Origin: Hemerocallis citrina
Taxonomy: Eukaryota > Streptophyta > Magnoliopsida > Asparagales > Asphodelaceae
Assembly: GCA_017893485.1 (NCBI GenBank)
Contig: CM030362.1
Coordinates: 39,092,984 to 39,156,983 of the forward strand
Reading direction: 5' to 3'
DNA length: 64,000 bases
Made by a program: the position numbers and the translations under genes. Below, in pieces: positions 12,926-24,700 of this stretch; position 1 is the first letter of the stretch; each line of letters begins with the position of its first letter. Below the pieces are notes generated by a model, which searched no databases, was not told the DNA's origin, and worked only from the letters and a program-made list of their open reading frames with translations.

Positions 12926-13427
12926 TTTATAAAATATAAATCTGCAAACAACAGGAAAAAAAAGGAGGTATATAATGACCTGATCGACGTTCTATATAAC
13001 AAGAAATACGGTAATCAGAAACATTAAAACATAGTAGAATGAAAACCTGGTGTATCCACCTTCTTCGAACTCATTGGAGGAGACGGGAACGGTGTTTGGA
13101 TATTAGTCGGATTGTCTACACCGGAAGTTTTGGCAGTAGGGTTACCATCGTCGTAATCGGAAGTGTTCATCATCCTGATGAAGAATGTGGTTCGGTTGCA
13201 AATAAAATAAAAACGGCAAAAAAATATTGACCGAAAAATCTGTCGAATATCTTCATTCCTTTTATTATGCGGTCCCCAACGCTTAATTAAAGTGATTGAC
13301 ATCTAAAATCAAAAATTAATTAATCTAATTAATTATAACGGATAACATCTAGACCGTTAATATTAGTCAGATGAATGGCTGAGATAGGCCCTTAGGTTCT
13401 CACCCCAGGGAATGGTTCTCACCCGAA

Positions 13428-13434
<7 letters not shown>

Positions 13435-13464
<30 letters not shown>
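13435..13464. repeat. (CT)n microsatellite
   Basis: A perfect dinucleotide run of about 15 units next to a C-run, beyond the start of the transposase gene. Confidence 0.95.
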
Positions 13465-13468
<4 letters not shown>

Positions 13469-13659
13469 TACCCTGAAGACAAATTGTTATGAGGTGTTAT
13501 TTTAACATAATTGACCAATTTTCTACACTAAGGAACATTCAAAGTTTGTCTTCACTAAGCTTTCTTTTGTCAAAGTTTAGGTTAATGGTCATTCCATTTT
13601 TTATTTTTATTTTTATTTTTAAATCCAGTGTTTAGATGATGATGGTGATATAAGCATTC

Positions 13660-13706
13660 AAGTTAATATATTCCTGCTTTGCTTGTTTACACTTGCATTA
13701 ATGATC
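13660..13706. repeat. Right arm of the 47-bp inverted repeat
   Basis: Identical to the reverse complement of 121-167; see the left arm. The flanking stretches 13174-13659 and 13707-14042 hold no gene or other element I can recognise, apart from the CT microsatellite. Confidence 0.7.
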
Positions 13707-14042
13707 ACAGGTTGCTTATTAACGTATCCTCCATTAAGAGAAGTTAAGCATGCACCTTTCTCTCATCAGTTTGGGCATGCCTTTTATAATCAATTATTCC
13801 AAAGGCCCTAAATTAATTATTAGGCATGGATAATTAGAGGAAACACACATGAACAAACAAAAAACATATACAAGGGACAATAATACTGAACTATAATGTA
13901 AGTGTGGGTTTCCCCTAAAATGTAAGTGTGGGTTTCCATCATACTTAAAAATTACTTTTTTTTCTTATTCTTTTCTTTTCTTAACCGCATAAAAATTAGA
14001 TATATATGTTGTCATCTGTCTTTTTTCACTGTCTTTTCCAAA

Positions 14043-14364
14043 TCTCTACTATTATGAAGGGAGAAGGGCTTAGTGTCATCTGTCATTGTTGTCATGTTGT
14101 CAAAATGACTCAATTTGGTAAATATTTTCGAAAGTGGACCAGTTTGGTAAATATTTTCGAAAGTGGACCAGTTTGGAAATTATTTACTTTTTATCCTTTT
14201 CATTATCCCTTCATTCCCCTCCCCATTTTCCACAAGTACGAAAAAACACTTCCCTCCCCATTTTCCACACGTACGAAAAAAACACGTGCAACACACGTGT
14301 TGGTAGGAATTTTTTTTTGTCTTTTTCTTCTTCCTCCACGTGCATCGCACGTGCATAATACTAG
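14043..14364 (+). mobile_element. Non-autonomous Helitron, 322 bp
   Basis: It begins TCTCTACTATTATGAAGGG after an A and ends with the stem-loop CACGTGC-ATC-GCACGTG, ATAATA and CTAG before a T. These are the hallmarks of Helitron insertion between A and T without target duplication. A 36-base unit with TTTGGTAAATATTTTCG is duplicated at 14112-14175. No coding sequence. The ends match the cluster at 42.1-44.5 kb. Confidence 0.85.
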
Positions 14365-15437
14365 TTGGAATAAAAGAAGAGGACAGTGTTGAGTAATTGA
14401 CGACTAGCCAAAAAAATATTGTCATACCACAATATTTTGCATTTAATCTTAATTTGATTAAGGATGTAGCCATGCAGGCCTCAATAGATTAACTGTAGGA
14501 GATAAAGATTTATTTGACCGACTCCATAAATTTTAGGTTCGTCATTGTACGTCCTATTGTATGTGTAATTTCATTAGATTAAATTACTCAGGTGAAAGTT
14601 AAGGACCACTTAAATTTTTCGGATCATGGTCAGAAACTATGTAGCCATTCCTTTGTATTACTTGACCATTATGGCAAGTCCCACACAATTAATTAATTTG
14701 CTTTTGTAAAAGGATGGTTTAGTGGGCAGTGGCAATCCAACAGAGCAAAATACAGTGGGCGGTGATGACGTTGACTTTCCACTTGGAACCGACTACATAA
14801 AGAGAAATTTTTTTTTATTAAGTATAGGCTGATCGATCAATTTTAGAAAACACCCCAATTATTAACAAAAAAAGTAATTTCTTCTTTAACTTTTTCCAAT
14901 TAATTCCACTGAATTTTGATATTTGGATACACATATCCATTCTCATTATGAAGAAATCCAATATCCATATACCACCTTATATTAGAAATTATTCTAATAT
15001 ATCAAATTATATTACTTGTTTGTCAAAGTTTACAAATATAATTCGCCGTACATTAGAGGGGGGAAAAGTAGAATTTATAAAAAAAAAATTGTCGTGGAGT
15101 GTTGTTTGTACATGAAAGTGTTGTAGATTTGTTTAAAAGAAGGCGGAGAAGAAATGAAAAATGAAAAAAATAACTATGTTCAAAGTTTATATAATAAAGT
15201 CCAAGACTCGAAGACTTTTTATTTTTTTGGCAATTCTACCAAATACAATGGTTGCTTTCTCCGTCGTTCACTAATCAAATCAATCTATAGAAGATCAAGA
15301 ATAAGAATTGCATTAGCATGAGTTCAACATGCAAGGTAAAAGCAACATTGGTTGTGAAACATCTACAACCCCTCTTTTCTTATAAGTCCACAGAAAAACG
15401 TAACACTCTTTGCATAGTACTCGCTTCATGAGGATCA
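14365..15437. other. AT-rich intergenic DNA, nothing recognised
   Basis: No supported gene, terminal inverted repeat, tRNA or long tandem repeat was seen. Short poly-A and poly-T runs and one ATTAGAAATTATTCTAATAT dyad (about 14980) are present. Confidence 0.5.
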
Positions 15438-15451
15438 ATAGAAATTAACTT

Positions 15452-17034
15452 ATGGATGGGCCCATGGGTGATTGGGGGGACTTCAATCTAACAAGATTTA
15501 GAGGGGAACATAGAGGGAGGGGACCGGAAGAAAACGACAGACAACGATTTAACCTGACCAGGAACGATCTTAATCTCATTGACATCCAAGGGAACGATAG
15601 AAGATTTACTTGGTCTAACATGCAAGCTAATCCGACATTGGCCAAGTTAGATCGCATATTGGTGTCAACGGACTAGGAGGACCTTTTCCCATTGGCGTCG
15701 GTGAGATCAATTCCTAGGTCCACATCAGATCATATTCCTCTTATCTTGGAAGGGGTAAGAGAGTCAAGAGGTCAAACACGACAATTTAGGTTTGAGAAAA
15801 CATGGTCATTCAATGCGGATCTCAGGAAGATAGTTCAGATATCCTGGGAAGAATCTACTTCCGCAAGCGATGCGATATCAAACTGGATTCTCAAACTTAA
15901 AAGGTTACGGAAATGCCTTAGAATTTGGGCGAGGAAAGAAAATGAGGTGAACAGGAGAAGAAAAGAGTGGCTGGTCCTAAGGGCTCAGGAATTGGAATCC
16001 ATGGAGGAAGATAGAGTTTTGCAACAATTGGAATTCCAAGAACTGGCCTCGTGTAGAGCCGAACTTCATCTAATTTGGGATAGGGAGGAATGCTACTGAA
16101 AATAGAGGTCCAGAATTCAGTGGCTCAGGGAGGGGGACGCGAACACAGCCTTCTTTCACAAGGTGGCTAACGGGTGAAGACATCAGAACCATATAGGGGG
16201 GACTACTGGTAGGAGAAGTGTGGACGGAGGACAGTACAGCCATTAGAAGTCATATAGATTCCTCGTACAAAGAGTTATTGGGAAAGAAAAGAAGGATTAG
16301 GTGTGATCTTGACTGCAAAATGTGGAGCGAGTCGAGAATCGATGGGTGCGAGAGCTTGGAGGGGCCCTTCAGCGAAGAGGAAATCATGAGGGCAATCAAC
16401 AGCCTGGGGCAGGACAAGGCTCCGGGGCCTGATCGTTTTCCCATCTTCTTTTACAAATGCTATTGGCCCATCATCAGGAAGGATTTCCTCGATATTTTCC
16501 TAGAGTTGCACGACCATGAGACTCAGATTGAGCGGCTAAATTACGCAAATGTTGTGCTCATCCCGAAAAAGGCAGAGGTTCTTAGGATTACGGACCTACA
16601 ACCTATTAGTCTTCTTAATGGCTCGTTCAAAATCATCACCAAAGTGTTGGCCAATAGGCTTTCACCACACTTGGCGGACATTGTTGATGCATCCCAAAGT
16701 GAATTCGTTAAAGGGAGGGATATTTTGGACAGTATTGCGTCAGCTCATGAATTGGTCTTCCGAGGAAATAAAGATAAAATAGATGGATTTCCGCTTAAAC
16801 TAGACTTCGAAAAGGCATATGATACGGTAGAATAGGACTGTGTAGATGAAGCATTCCACCTTAAAGAGTTCGGAGTCAAATGGAAGAGATGGATGAAGAT
16901 GTGCGTGAGGAACGGAAAATCTTTTATCCAAGTTAACGGAGAGAGTGGGTCGGAAATTAGATGCAAGAGGGGCCTCAGGCAGGGAGACCCATTGTCGCCA
17001 CTGATTTTTTCTATCATAGCCGATGGATTGACGG
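15452..17034 (+). pseudogene. LINE-A ORF2 part 1: endonuclease end and reverse-transcriptase start
   Basis: The sequence opens inside the endonuclease (GDFNLTRF, FTWSNMQ, LDRILVS, SDHIPLIL) and runs into the RT domain (GQDKAPGPD, ANVVLIPKK, PISLLNGSFKIITKVLANR, KLDFEKAYDTVE, RRGLRQGDPLSPL-like). In-frame stops at 15674-15676, 16097-16099 and 16833-16835 plus a frameshift near 16200 kill it. The Tekay element interrupts it after 17034, immediately after the DGLT codons of the RT domain. It is the same family as LINE-B (for example LDRILVSTD versus LDRILVSSD). Confidence 0.85.
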
Positions 17035-19936
17035 TGTAATACCCTGATTTTCCAAATATATGAAAGATTATTTATTTTTATATATGGTGTGCATGTGTAG
17101 TATGTTGACTATTATTTTTAGCATGATGTGTAAGGATATTATTTTTCTAAGCCCAAATGTTAGTTTACTTATTTTTCTTTTAATATTTATTTTGGCCCAA
17201 TTGATTTTAAGCCCATGAAATTAATCTTTTATTATTTTCTACAACTTGTATGTGTAACATTTTCTTTTTAAAAAATACTTATTATTTTATGTACAAGTTC
17301 TTGTAGGGGTGATTTGTGCATGCACGTGCATTTCGCATACACGTGCATTGAGCACTACTCTTGGCCGGATGTGAGTAGAGAAGTGGGTTGAGTCATGGGT
17401 AGTTATGTGAGGTGTGGGTAGTTTTCACAACTCCCTAGTCCATCCTAGCCCTTGATCCTATAACTATCTACTGAATCCTAACCCTCCATCCTACTCAAAT
17501 TCGTATATAAATACCCCCTCTCATTCTTTATTTCTTTTACACTAGAATCATATTGTAAGAGAGGTATTTTGTGAGTTTTGTGTGTGTGCTTTTTCTGTGG
17601 AGGCCGAGTAGCATTCTGAAGACTTCGGTGTGGAGCAAGGAGCAAGGAGCGAGGAGTCTTTCACTACAGTAAGGAGCTTTTGCTGGATTCGATTACTTCG
17701 TCGAATAAGGTGGGTGTTTCTTAGGACTTCTAATGTAGGAATTATACCATGATTGTGATATTTGTTACCATGTTTCTGAAAAGTAAATTCAACGTGTTAG
17801 AATTTGCCTGAGTATGTTTATGATGATAATCATGAAGGACAAATGGCGAAATAATGACACTGTAAATTAGAATGAATTGGGTCTGTACAGTCGACTGTCG
17901 TAAGGATAAGTCGACTGGTACGAGACATCTGTTGCATGTTTGTTAGAAGTTTCATGACATATATGTGTATTATTAAAATGAAGTAGTAAGGCTAAACTCA
18001 TATCCTTCATGATGTACATGGCTAAGTAGACAGGGGCATGTGGAAAAAGAACTAGGGGATAATTAATAAAACTGAGAATGACTGGTGCAGTCGACTGATG
18101 TTAAGAACAGTCGACCGATGCATTGATTAAACTATGAGTATGCCTGTAATTCCATGAAATGAGATATGTTTTCATCGTGATTGTCCTAGTGTAATTGAGA
18201 ATCATGTTTTATCTCTGCACGAAAGTTATGAATAAGTGTGAATGCATGTTTAAAATATTTCCTCGAAGAAAAGATAATGTTAGTAACTCGAAATTCCATG
18301 CTGCGATGTTACCGAACAGTAAGAAGCCTTGTGTTTTTGAAACGTGAATATATGTATATTGTGATTTAACATCATGATGCAAGTGTATGTAAGAACTGTA
18401 AGAAAGAAAATTCCTTAAATTGAAATATGAATTTGTCCAGTCGACTGAATGCGCGTAGCAAGTCGACTGAGCTGAACCTGATAATGTACTGTTAAAATCC
18501 CAGGACAGACGACTGATGGATGAACAGTCGACTGTCACGTGGATAATATTTTGAACATGAAAAGTTGCGGGACAGCCGACTGGCCGTGTGCAGCAGTCGA
18601 CTCTCCCGAGTGTTTATGATGAACTTGTATTGACTGTACGAGTCGACTGGTATCCTTCCAAGTCGACTGTACAAAGTAGATTTTGATATGTCAGAGATTC
18701 CAGTTTTGATTATTGCTGAAAGTTGTGAACTTTATGATTGATGTCAATGAACTCTTATGGCTGTATGAATTTATATGAAAAGAATCATAGATGTGAGTTG
18801 AGAATTAAATGAACATGAAAGGCTAAGATCATGATAAGAAAGTCTGTGAGACTCTAAATTGAATTATGAGCTGAAAGTGCTCAATTGGAAATTGTGAATT
18901 GTAAATTGAACAAAAGAGTAGCTAAGTCTCCCCCGGCAGCGGAAATGAAATGAAATGAGAATTGAAAGACCAAGGTTGGTCATGTATTGAAATGAATAGT
19001 AAGTCTGGTTTGGTGGAGAGACTAACTCTAGAGCATTGATTTTTATTCATGATTCTAATGATTTTAGTACATAGTGAAGAGGTGATGAAAGTGAGAGAAA
19101 AACATAAGTATGAGAACTAGAGTTTACGGTGCGGGTGTGTGAGCCGCAGAATGCATGCTTGATGAGTCAAGACATGGCGCGGCACAACTCAGAATGATCG
19201 AACTTTAGCCACGCTTGTGGGATGTTTGGTGACTGCAAGAGGATCGTGTTCAGGAAGGAGGCTGAATTGCCGCAGAATGCATGCTTGATGAGTCAAGACA
19301 TGGCGTAGGGTTCCCCTCCAGGGTTCAGGATACGTGCTTGTACTCATAGATCATCTAGGATACTCACTGTAATTACAGAAGTAGATTAAGTCATGGCGAG
19401 GGATTGAACCCTACAAAAATGAAGAACGGTTAAGAGGCTTGCCCTCGGACCTATGTAGTATGGGATGCATAGAATCCGAACAAGTGCGCATTAGTGTTAT
19501 GTAAATTAAGTAATTGCATTAAGGATTAAGTGTACGATCACGACACGACATCATTAAGATTTTCCCCTTTACTTTAATTTTATGCGAACAAGTTTGTGAT
19601 TTGTTAAGAAATGAGAATCGTTATACTGTTTCTGGCATAGAGAGGATGACCATGTATAATTATCGTCGGTTGAATAAACTGACGTACCCACAGTTTTGTA
19701 TGCAGGTAAATTACATGTTAAAGAGAAATGGATGCATAAAGATTTTTACCATGTTGTTGTACATTTATGTAAATGTTGTGTATTCTTACTTCCGCTGTGC
19801 AAATGTAAATGTAATATATGATGTAACTCTGATGTAAAGTGAAAAGTTTAAATTCCTTGTAAAGTTGTACTGAAGAAAGTGAAAAGATCCTGTAGAACAT
19901 CTCGAATTCAGTGTATTTGGGATTCGGGGCGTTACA
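17035..19936 (+). repeat. 5' LTR of the Tekay-like element
   Basis: It starts TGTAATACCCTGATTTTCC and ends GGGGCGTTACA, 2902 bases. It carries a promoter TATA box at 17504-17513 and at least a dozen copies of AGTCGACT or one-base variants between 17885 and 18670, mostly in spaced pairs. Two copies of a CGCAGAATGCATGCTTGATGA-like unit lie near 19147 and 19271. Short ORFs inside the LTR are not believed. Confidence 0.95.
17504..17513 (+). promoter_or_regulatory. TATA box of the Tekay 5' LTR
   Basis: TATATAAATA followed by a C-rich and CT-rich start region. The equivalent site in the 3' LTR is 25628-25637. Confidence 0.75.
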
Positions 19937-19939
19937 GAG

Positions 19940-19952
19940 TGGTATCAGAGCC
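19940..19952 (+). other. Primer binding site, initiator Met tRNA type
   Basis: TGGTATCAGAGCC begins three bases after the 5' LTR and is the standard complement of the 3' end of plant initiator Met tRNA. It primes minus-strand DNA synthesis. Confidence 0.9.
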
Positions 19953-20104
19953 ACGCTTTCTACGCTTTCCTGTTGGTACAAATTTATACGGAACGACACC
20001 CTAGAAGTGGACATTAGAGTGTGTGTTTGAGTTTAGAGATTTAAATGTAGGTGACTTACATTTGTGTTGCTCTATGACTTATGTTTCTTCCTCTCTATTC
20101 TAAG

Positions 20105-20530
20105 ATGGCTGATCACTTCGACCCCGCTAGAGGCGACGAATGGCATATTATTGAGGAAGAGTACCATCCTGGACAGGCTGATTCTGAGGATGAGTATCAC
20201 CCTGGGCAAGCAGATTCTGATGAGGAGGAGTGGCCTGAATCTCGAGAGATTACCCCACCTCCAGACTCGTCTGACGATTCTTCTTCTGATGAAGAAGAGG
20301 GACCAGCTCTGAGTAGCACTGTGGCTTCTCTTCAGAGGCAGGTGGAAACACTGCGATAGAGAGTTGGAGTATTGGAAGCTCAACTGGCGAAGCAAAAGGA
20401 CGAATTCTCTGTTCTCAGTCACCGGGTATGGGAACTTGAGAAGAGAAAGAACCTGTCAGATGTGCTGAAGGATGAAGTTGATGAACTACGGGGAGAATTT
20501 CGAGAAGCGAAGAGGACCCGTAGGAGTTAA
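20105..20530 (+). pseudogene. Extra ORF between primer site and gag: acidic coiled-coil protein
   Basis: 142 codons with one in-frame TAG at 20357-20359. The N-terminal half is very acidic and contains a tandem EYHPGQADS unit, then a Ser/Asp/Glu tract. The C-terminal half has heptad-like Leu/Val spacing (ASLQRQVETLR, LEAQLAKQKDEF, RVWELEKRK, LKDEVDELRGEF) predicting a coiled coil, and a basic end. It precedes gag by about 140 bases in another frame. I do not recognise a named family; a role as accessory or leader protein is a guess. Confidence 0.6.
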
Positions 20531-20673
20531 ATTATTGTAGCTGCTATTTCTTTTATTCTGATGTCAAGAAATGTTTTTAATTCGAATGTATAAACTTTGG
20601 AATTCAATGAAATGCAAGTTGGTTTAAGTTCTTGTCTTATACTTCGAATTTAATGGATCTTTTGCATCAGAAT

Positions 20674-21677
20674 ATGTCGAGAAGAGGAGCTAGGAGTGGA
20701 GAAGGTTTGGATCTGGAGACCGAGCTTGCTAGGGTTTACCAGACGCTGAATGCAGTGGCTGTGAACCAAGGAAGGGGGCCGGCGAATCCAGTGCCCGAGG
20801 CGATTAAGCTAGTGGAATCGTTCAAGTGAATGAAACCACCTGTGTTCGAAGGAAAGTCAGACCCAGATGTGGCTGACAACTGGATTCGGCAAGTGGAGAC
20901 AATCTTTGAGGTGTTGGAGACACCGGAGGGCAACAAGGTCAAATTGGCGACTTTGCAACTGGACAAGGATGCGGCTGTTTGGTGGCAGTCGATGAAGAGG
21001 ACCATGGGGGGTATAGTGCCTGGCTGGGAGGAATTTCTGGAAGAATTCCGCAGTCATTATTTCCCCTCCGATGTTCAGGAGAAGAAGGCCATGGAGTTTC
21101 TGTCACTTCAGCAAGGCAGCATGTCAGTGAGGGAGTATGAGACTAAGTTTACTCAGCTCTCCAGGTATGCTCCAGAACTGGTGATGGATGAGGCAAAGAA
21201 GGCTCGCAAGTTCGAGCATGGTCTGAGACCGAAATTGAGATCTCGGATGATACCTCTTGGTATCAGGCGATTTGACAAGCTGGTCAAGAGACGGCAGCGA
21301 TGGAGGCGGATATGGAGCAGTTCCATGTTGCTCAGCACCAGAGGAGCAACTGGCAGTCCGGGAAGAGGCCCGCCAATTCTGGGAGTTTCAAGGGCCAACC
21401 ATCTGCACAGAGGTTCAAACCGACAGGGGCAAACGCTATCAGTGTAGCTGGAGGACCTGGGAGCAATGTGGTGAGACCTTCTACAGTCACTTGCTACAAC
21501 TGTGGTGAAATGGGACATTACCAATCTCGATGTCTCAAACCACGGGCTGGCAATCACAATGTGCCAATACAGCCGACTGGGAAGAGGCCGTACCAACCAG
21601 GGCGAGTATTTGCCTTGACGGAAGCTGATGCTGAGGAAGCAGATCAGGTCATCTCTGGTACGAGGACTGATGTTTAG
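20674..21677 (+). pseudogene. Tekay-like gag, broken
   Basis: Encodes a Ty3-type nucleocapsid/capsid protein: a retrotransposon gag domain (DNWIRQVETIFEVL, AAVWWQSM, FLEEFRSHYFP, EFLSLQQGSMSV) and a CCHC knuckle CYNCGEMGHYQSRC at about 21493-21534. TGA at 20827-20829 replaces a sense codon between ESFK and MKPPVF. A one-base shift near 21283-21290 separates the capsid part from the knuckle part, which then runs to 21677. The start at 20674 (MSRRGARSG) opens the frame. Gag and pol are separated by about 90 bases that may be a short intron or non-coding; I could not find an in-phase splice pair. Confidence 0.85.
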
Positions 21678-21766
21678 TGGTTTTTGTCATTTCTTCTTCC
21701 CGATCATATTGTGAAACTGTTATGTAATGGTGTGTATTATGTAACAGGAGACTCTATCTTAATGGA

Positions 21767-24700
21767 ATGAAAGCTGTGGTATTGTTCGATACTGGATCCT
21801 CTCATACTTTTGTGTCTCCTAGATTTGCTAAAATGTTGGGAGTTGAACCGAAGACTTTTCCAGGCAAGATCTTAGCAGTAGCTACTCCGTCAGGGAAAAC
21901 TTTGACCACTGATCGGTATTATGCTGATTGCGAGATCATGATTGGAGATCGAATCTTTGGCATTGATCTGATCGAGCTGACTATCTTGGGAGTCGATGTT
22001 ATCATTGGCATTGATTGGATGTCGGTGTACAGTGCAAGCATCGACTGTAAGACCAAGATGGTAATAGTGAAGGCTCCAGGTGGACCTGAAGTCACTTTCC
22101 AAGGGAAGCAGAAGTGTTCTAAGCTGGTGGCAACTATCCGTAAGGAAGAGACTCCTGTGGAATTGCAAGGGATTCCTGTGGTTCGGGACTATCCGACAGT
22201 GTTCTTGGAAGATTTTCCTGGGTTACCCCCGCATCGTGATGTAGAGTTCAGCATCACTGTTCAACCGGGAAGTGTACCCATTTCTAAGGCACCGTATAGG
22301 ATGGCTCCAGTGGAACAGGATGATGTGAAACGGCAGATTGAGGAACTGTTGGAGAAAGGCTTTATTCAACCTAGTGCGTCACCTTGGGGAGCACCAGTGC
22401 TTTTGGTAAAGAAGAAGGATGGATCGATGAGAATGTGTATCGATTACCGAGAGCTGAATAAGGTCACTGTTCAGAATAAGTATCCGATTCCTCGAATTGA
22501 TGACTTGTTCGATCGTCTACAAGGAGCAGCTATTTTCTCCAAAATAGATCTTCGATCAGGATATCACCAAGTGCGAGTGAAAGCTGTAGATGTGCACAAA
22601 ACTGCATTTAAAACTCGACATGGGCAATACGAATTCTTAGTTATGCCATTCGGAGTGACGAATGCACCTGCAATCTTCATGGACTTGATGAACAGAGTTC
22701 TGAGGCTGTTTATTGATTCTTTCGTCGTGGTGTTTATTGACGATATTCTCGTGTACTCCAAGTCAGAGGAGGAGCACACCGAGCATCTGGCAGCAGTTTT
22801 GCAGAAGTTGGAGGAGCAGAAGTTGTATGCCAAGTTATCCAAGTGTGATTTCTGGAAATCTGAAGTGGCATTCCTAGGTCACATCATTTCTAAGGAGGGA
22901 GTGGCAACTGACCCTCAGAAGATAGAGGCAGTGAGAGATTGGGCCAGGCCTACTACAGTAAAGGAAGTCAGAAGTTTTTGTGGAATGACTGGATACTACA
23001 GGAGATTTATTCAAGATTATGCTCAGATAGCCGTACCGCTTACTGGACTGACCAAGAAGAATGTGAGCTTCAAGTGGACCGAGCAGTGTGAGGCGAGCTT
23101 TCAGGAGTTGAAAGATAGGCTGACTACTGCACCTATCCTGGCTTTGCCTAGAGCAGGTGTTGAGTATGATGTTTATAGCGATGCTTCACATCGTGGGCTT
23201 GGTTGTGTCTTAATGCAAGAAGAAAGAGTAATCGCTTATGGGTCTAGGCAACTACGACCACATGAGAAAAATTACCCGACTCATGATCTGGAATTGGCTG
23301 CAATTATCTTTGCCTTGAAGCAATGGAGGCACTATGTGTACGATGAGAAGTTGAACATGTACACAGACCACAAGAGCTTGAAGTATATATATCAGCAGAG
23401 GGATCTGAATCTGAGGCAGCGGAGATGGTTGGAAGTGCTCGAGGACATGCGACCTGAGATCAAGTATCATCCTGGAAAGGCTAATGTTGTTGCTGATGCA
23501 CTTAGTCGCAAGAGCAGTTTGGCCAGTTTGATTACAACTCAGAGACATCTGATTGAGGAGTTGGATCGAGCAGGTATTGAGGTTGTCTTGCAAGGATTGG
23601 GAGCATCTTTGGCTCAGTTGAGGCTTCAGCCTACACTGAATGTAAGGATCATTGCAAGTCAGGAGGTTGATGCTGATATCTTGGAGATGAAGGAGCTGGT
23701 TGGTGCTGGCAGGTTGCCCGGATTTCAAATCAGGGATGGAGTTCTGTGGTTCGGAGATAGACTGTGTGTTCCAAATCAGGCGGACCTGAAGGAGAGTATT
23801 CTTCAGGAGGCGCATGCTACTCTTTTGTCGGTACATCCTGGGAGTACTAAGATGTATAAGGACATCAAACAGCATTTCTGGTGGTCAGATTTGAAGCGGG
23901 ATGTGGCTGAATTTGTCGCGAAGTGTGAGGTTTGTCAGCAAGTCAAAGCCGAAAATCAGAGACCCAGAGGTCTATTACAGCCGTTACCTATTCCGGAATG
24001 GAAGTGGGATAACATCAGTATGGATTTCATCACAGGATTGCCTAAAAGTTCTATGGGCAATGATGCGATTTGGGTTATAGTCGATCGACTAACCAAGTCC
24101 GATCACTTTTTGGCGATGAAACTCACTGCTTCGATGGACAAGTTGGCTGAGATATATGTTGGTGAGATTGTCCGACTTCATGGTGTTCCCTCAACTATTA
24201 TGTCTGATCGAGATGCGCGGTTTACTTCGCATTTCTGGAGGAGTCTTCAGACAGCTTTGGGTACCAAGACAGATTTCAGCACTGCTTTTCATCCGCAAAC
24301 CGATGGGCAGACCGAAAGAGTCAACCGTATTCTTGAGGATATGCTTCGGTGTTGTATACTAGACTTTGGAGGCAGTTGGGAAAGGCATTTACCTTTGGTA
24401 GAGTTTGCCTACAACAACAGTTTTCAGGCTAGCATCAGGATGGCGCCGTACGAAGCTTTGTATGGTAGGAAGTGCAGGACTCCTGTTTGTTGGTATGAAG
24501 TTGGGGAGCGTCAGTTGTTTGGTCCTGAGCTTGTGCAGCAAACTTCTGAGAAGATTGTTCTGATCAGGAAAAGGTTGGTGGAAGCTCAGAGCAGGCAGAA
24601 AAGCTATGCAGACAACCGGAGAAGGGACCTTGAGTTTGAGGTTGGTGACTTCGTCTTTCTGAAGGTATCACCCAGTAAAGGTGTGGTTCGTTTTGGCAGA

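Larger units (their letters stand above)
9031..13173 (-). pseudogene. FAR1-type MULE transposase gene, three exons, inactivated
   Basis: Minus-strand exons 13173-13047, 11815-10972 and 10461-9031 join with GT-AG borders and matching phases (VDTP then VQGCTL; STNR then YNIIF). Exon 2 starts with a FAR1 DNA-binding domain (PFVGKQF, FYTEYAAACGFDVRRGG) with a C..C..HxH zinc-binding pattern (LYCN, RLDCKA, HHSHPL). The MULE DDE domain follows: first Asp in LSFDATYSTNRY, second in IITDQDPALK, a candidate Glu in the EFEDKW region. A SWIM zinc finger, CTCKKFTMMGLLCRH, and a C-terminal knuckle (CSICTKK..H..C) complete it. Two lesions: TGA at 9986-9984 in RDCPMSGLL*TTS, where family members have Arg, and a one-base loss near 9733 before the SWIM segment. 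Apart from these the frame is open throughout, so decay is fairly recent. Domesticated relatives (FAR1/FHY3) are plant transcription factors; the lesions and the partner gene argue for a transposon copy. Confidence 0.8.
121..13706. mobile_element. Decayed autonomous Mutator-like element (FAR1-type transposase plus Ulp1-like protease)
   Basis: The block holds two convergent spliced genes typical of plant MULEs that carry a Ulp1-like peptidase: a C48-type protease gene on + and a FAR1/MULE transposase gene on -. Introns and the space between the genes are rich in related TTGCTAT/GCAACTG repeats. A 47-bp inverted repeat lies at both ends. Each gene carries one stop and one frameshift, and a solo LTR has inserted, so the element is old and no longer self-mobile. 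The exact ends are inferred; long classical TIRs were not seen. Confidence 0.65.

Noticed and set aside
16250..17017. Minus-strand ORFs in LINE-A (16444-16250, 17017-16745)
   Set aside because: Antisense shadows of the reverse-transcriptase frame.
18209..18538. Minus-strand ORFs in the LTRs (also 26387-26662)
   Set aside because: They arise from AGTCGACT-rich LTR sequence and are not supported by any known protein.
19601..19837. ORF repeated at 27704-27964 (MLRNENRYTVSGIERM...)
   Set aside because: Lies in the same place of both Tekay LTRs, so repetition reflects LTR identity. No domain or codon bias.
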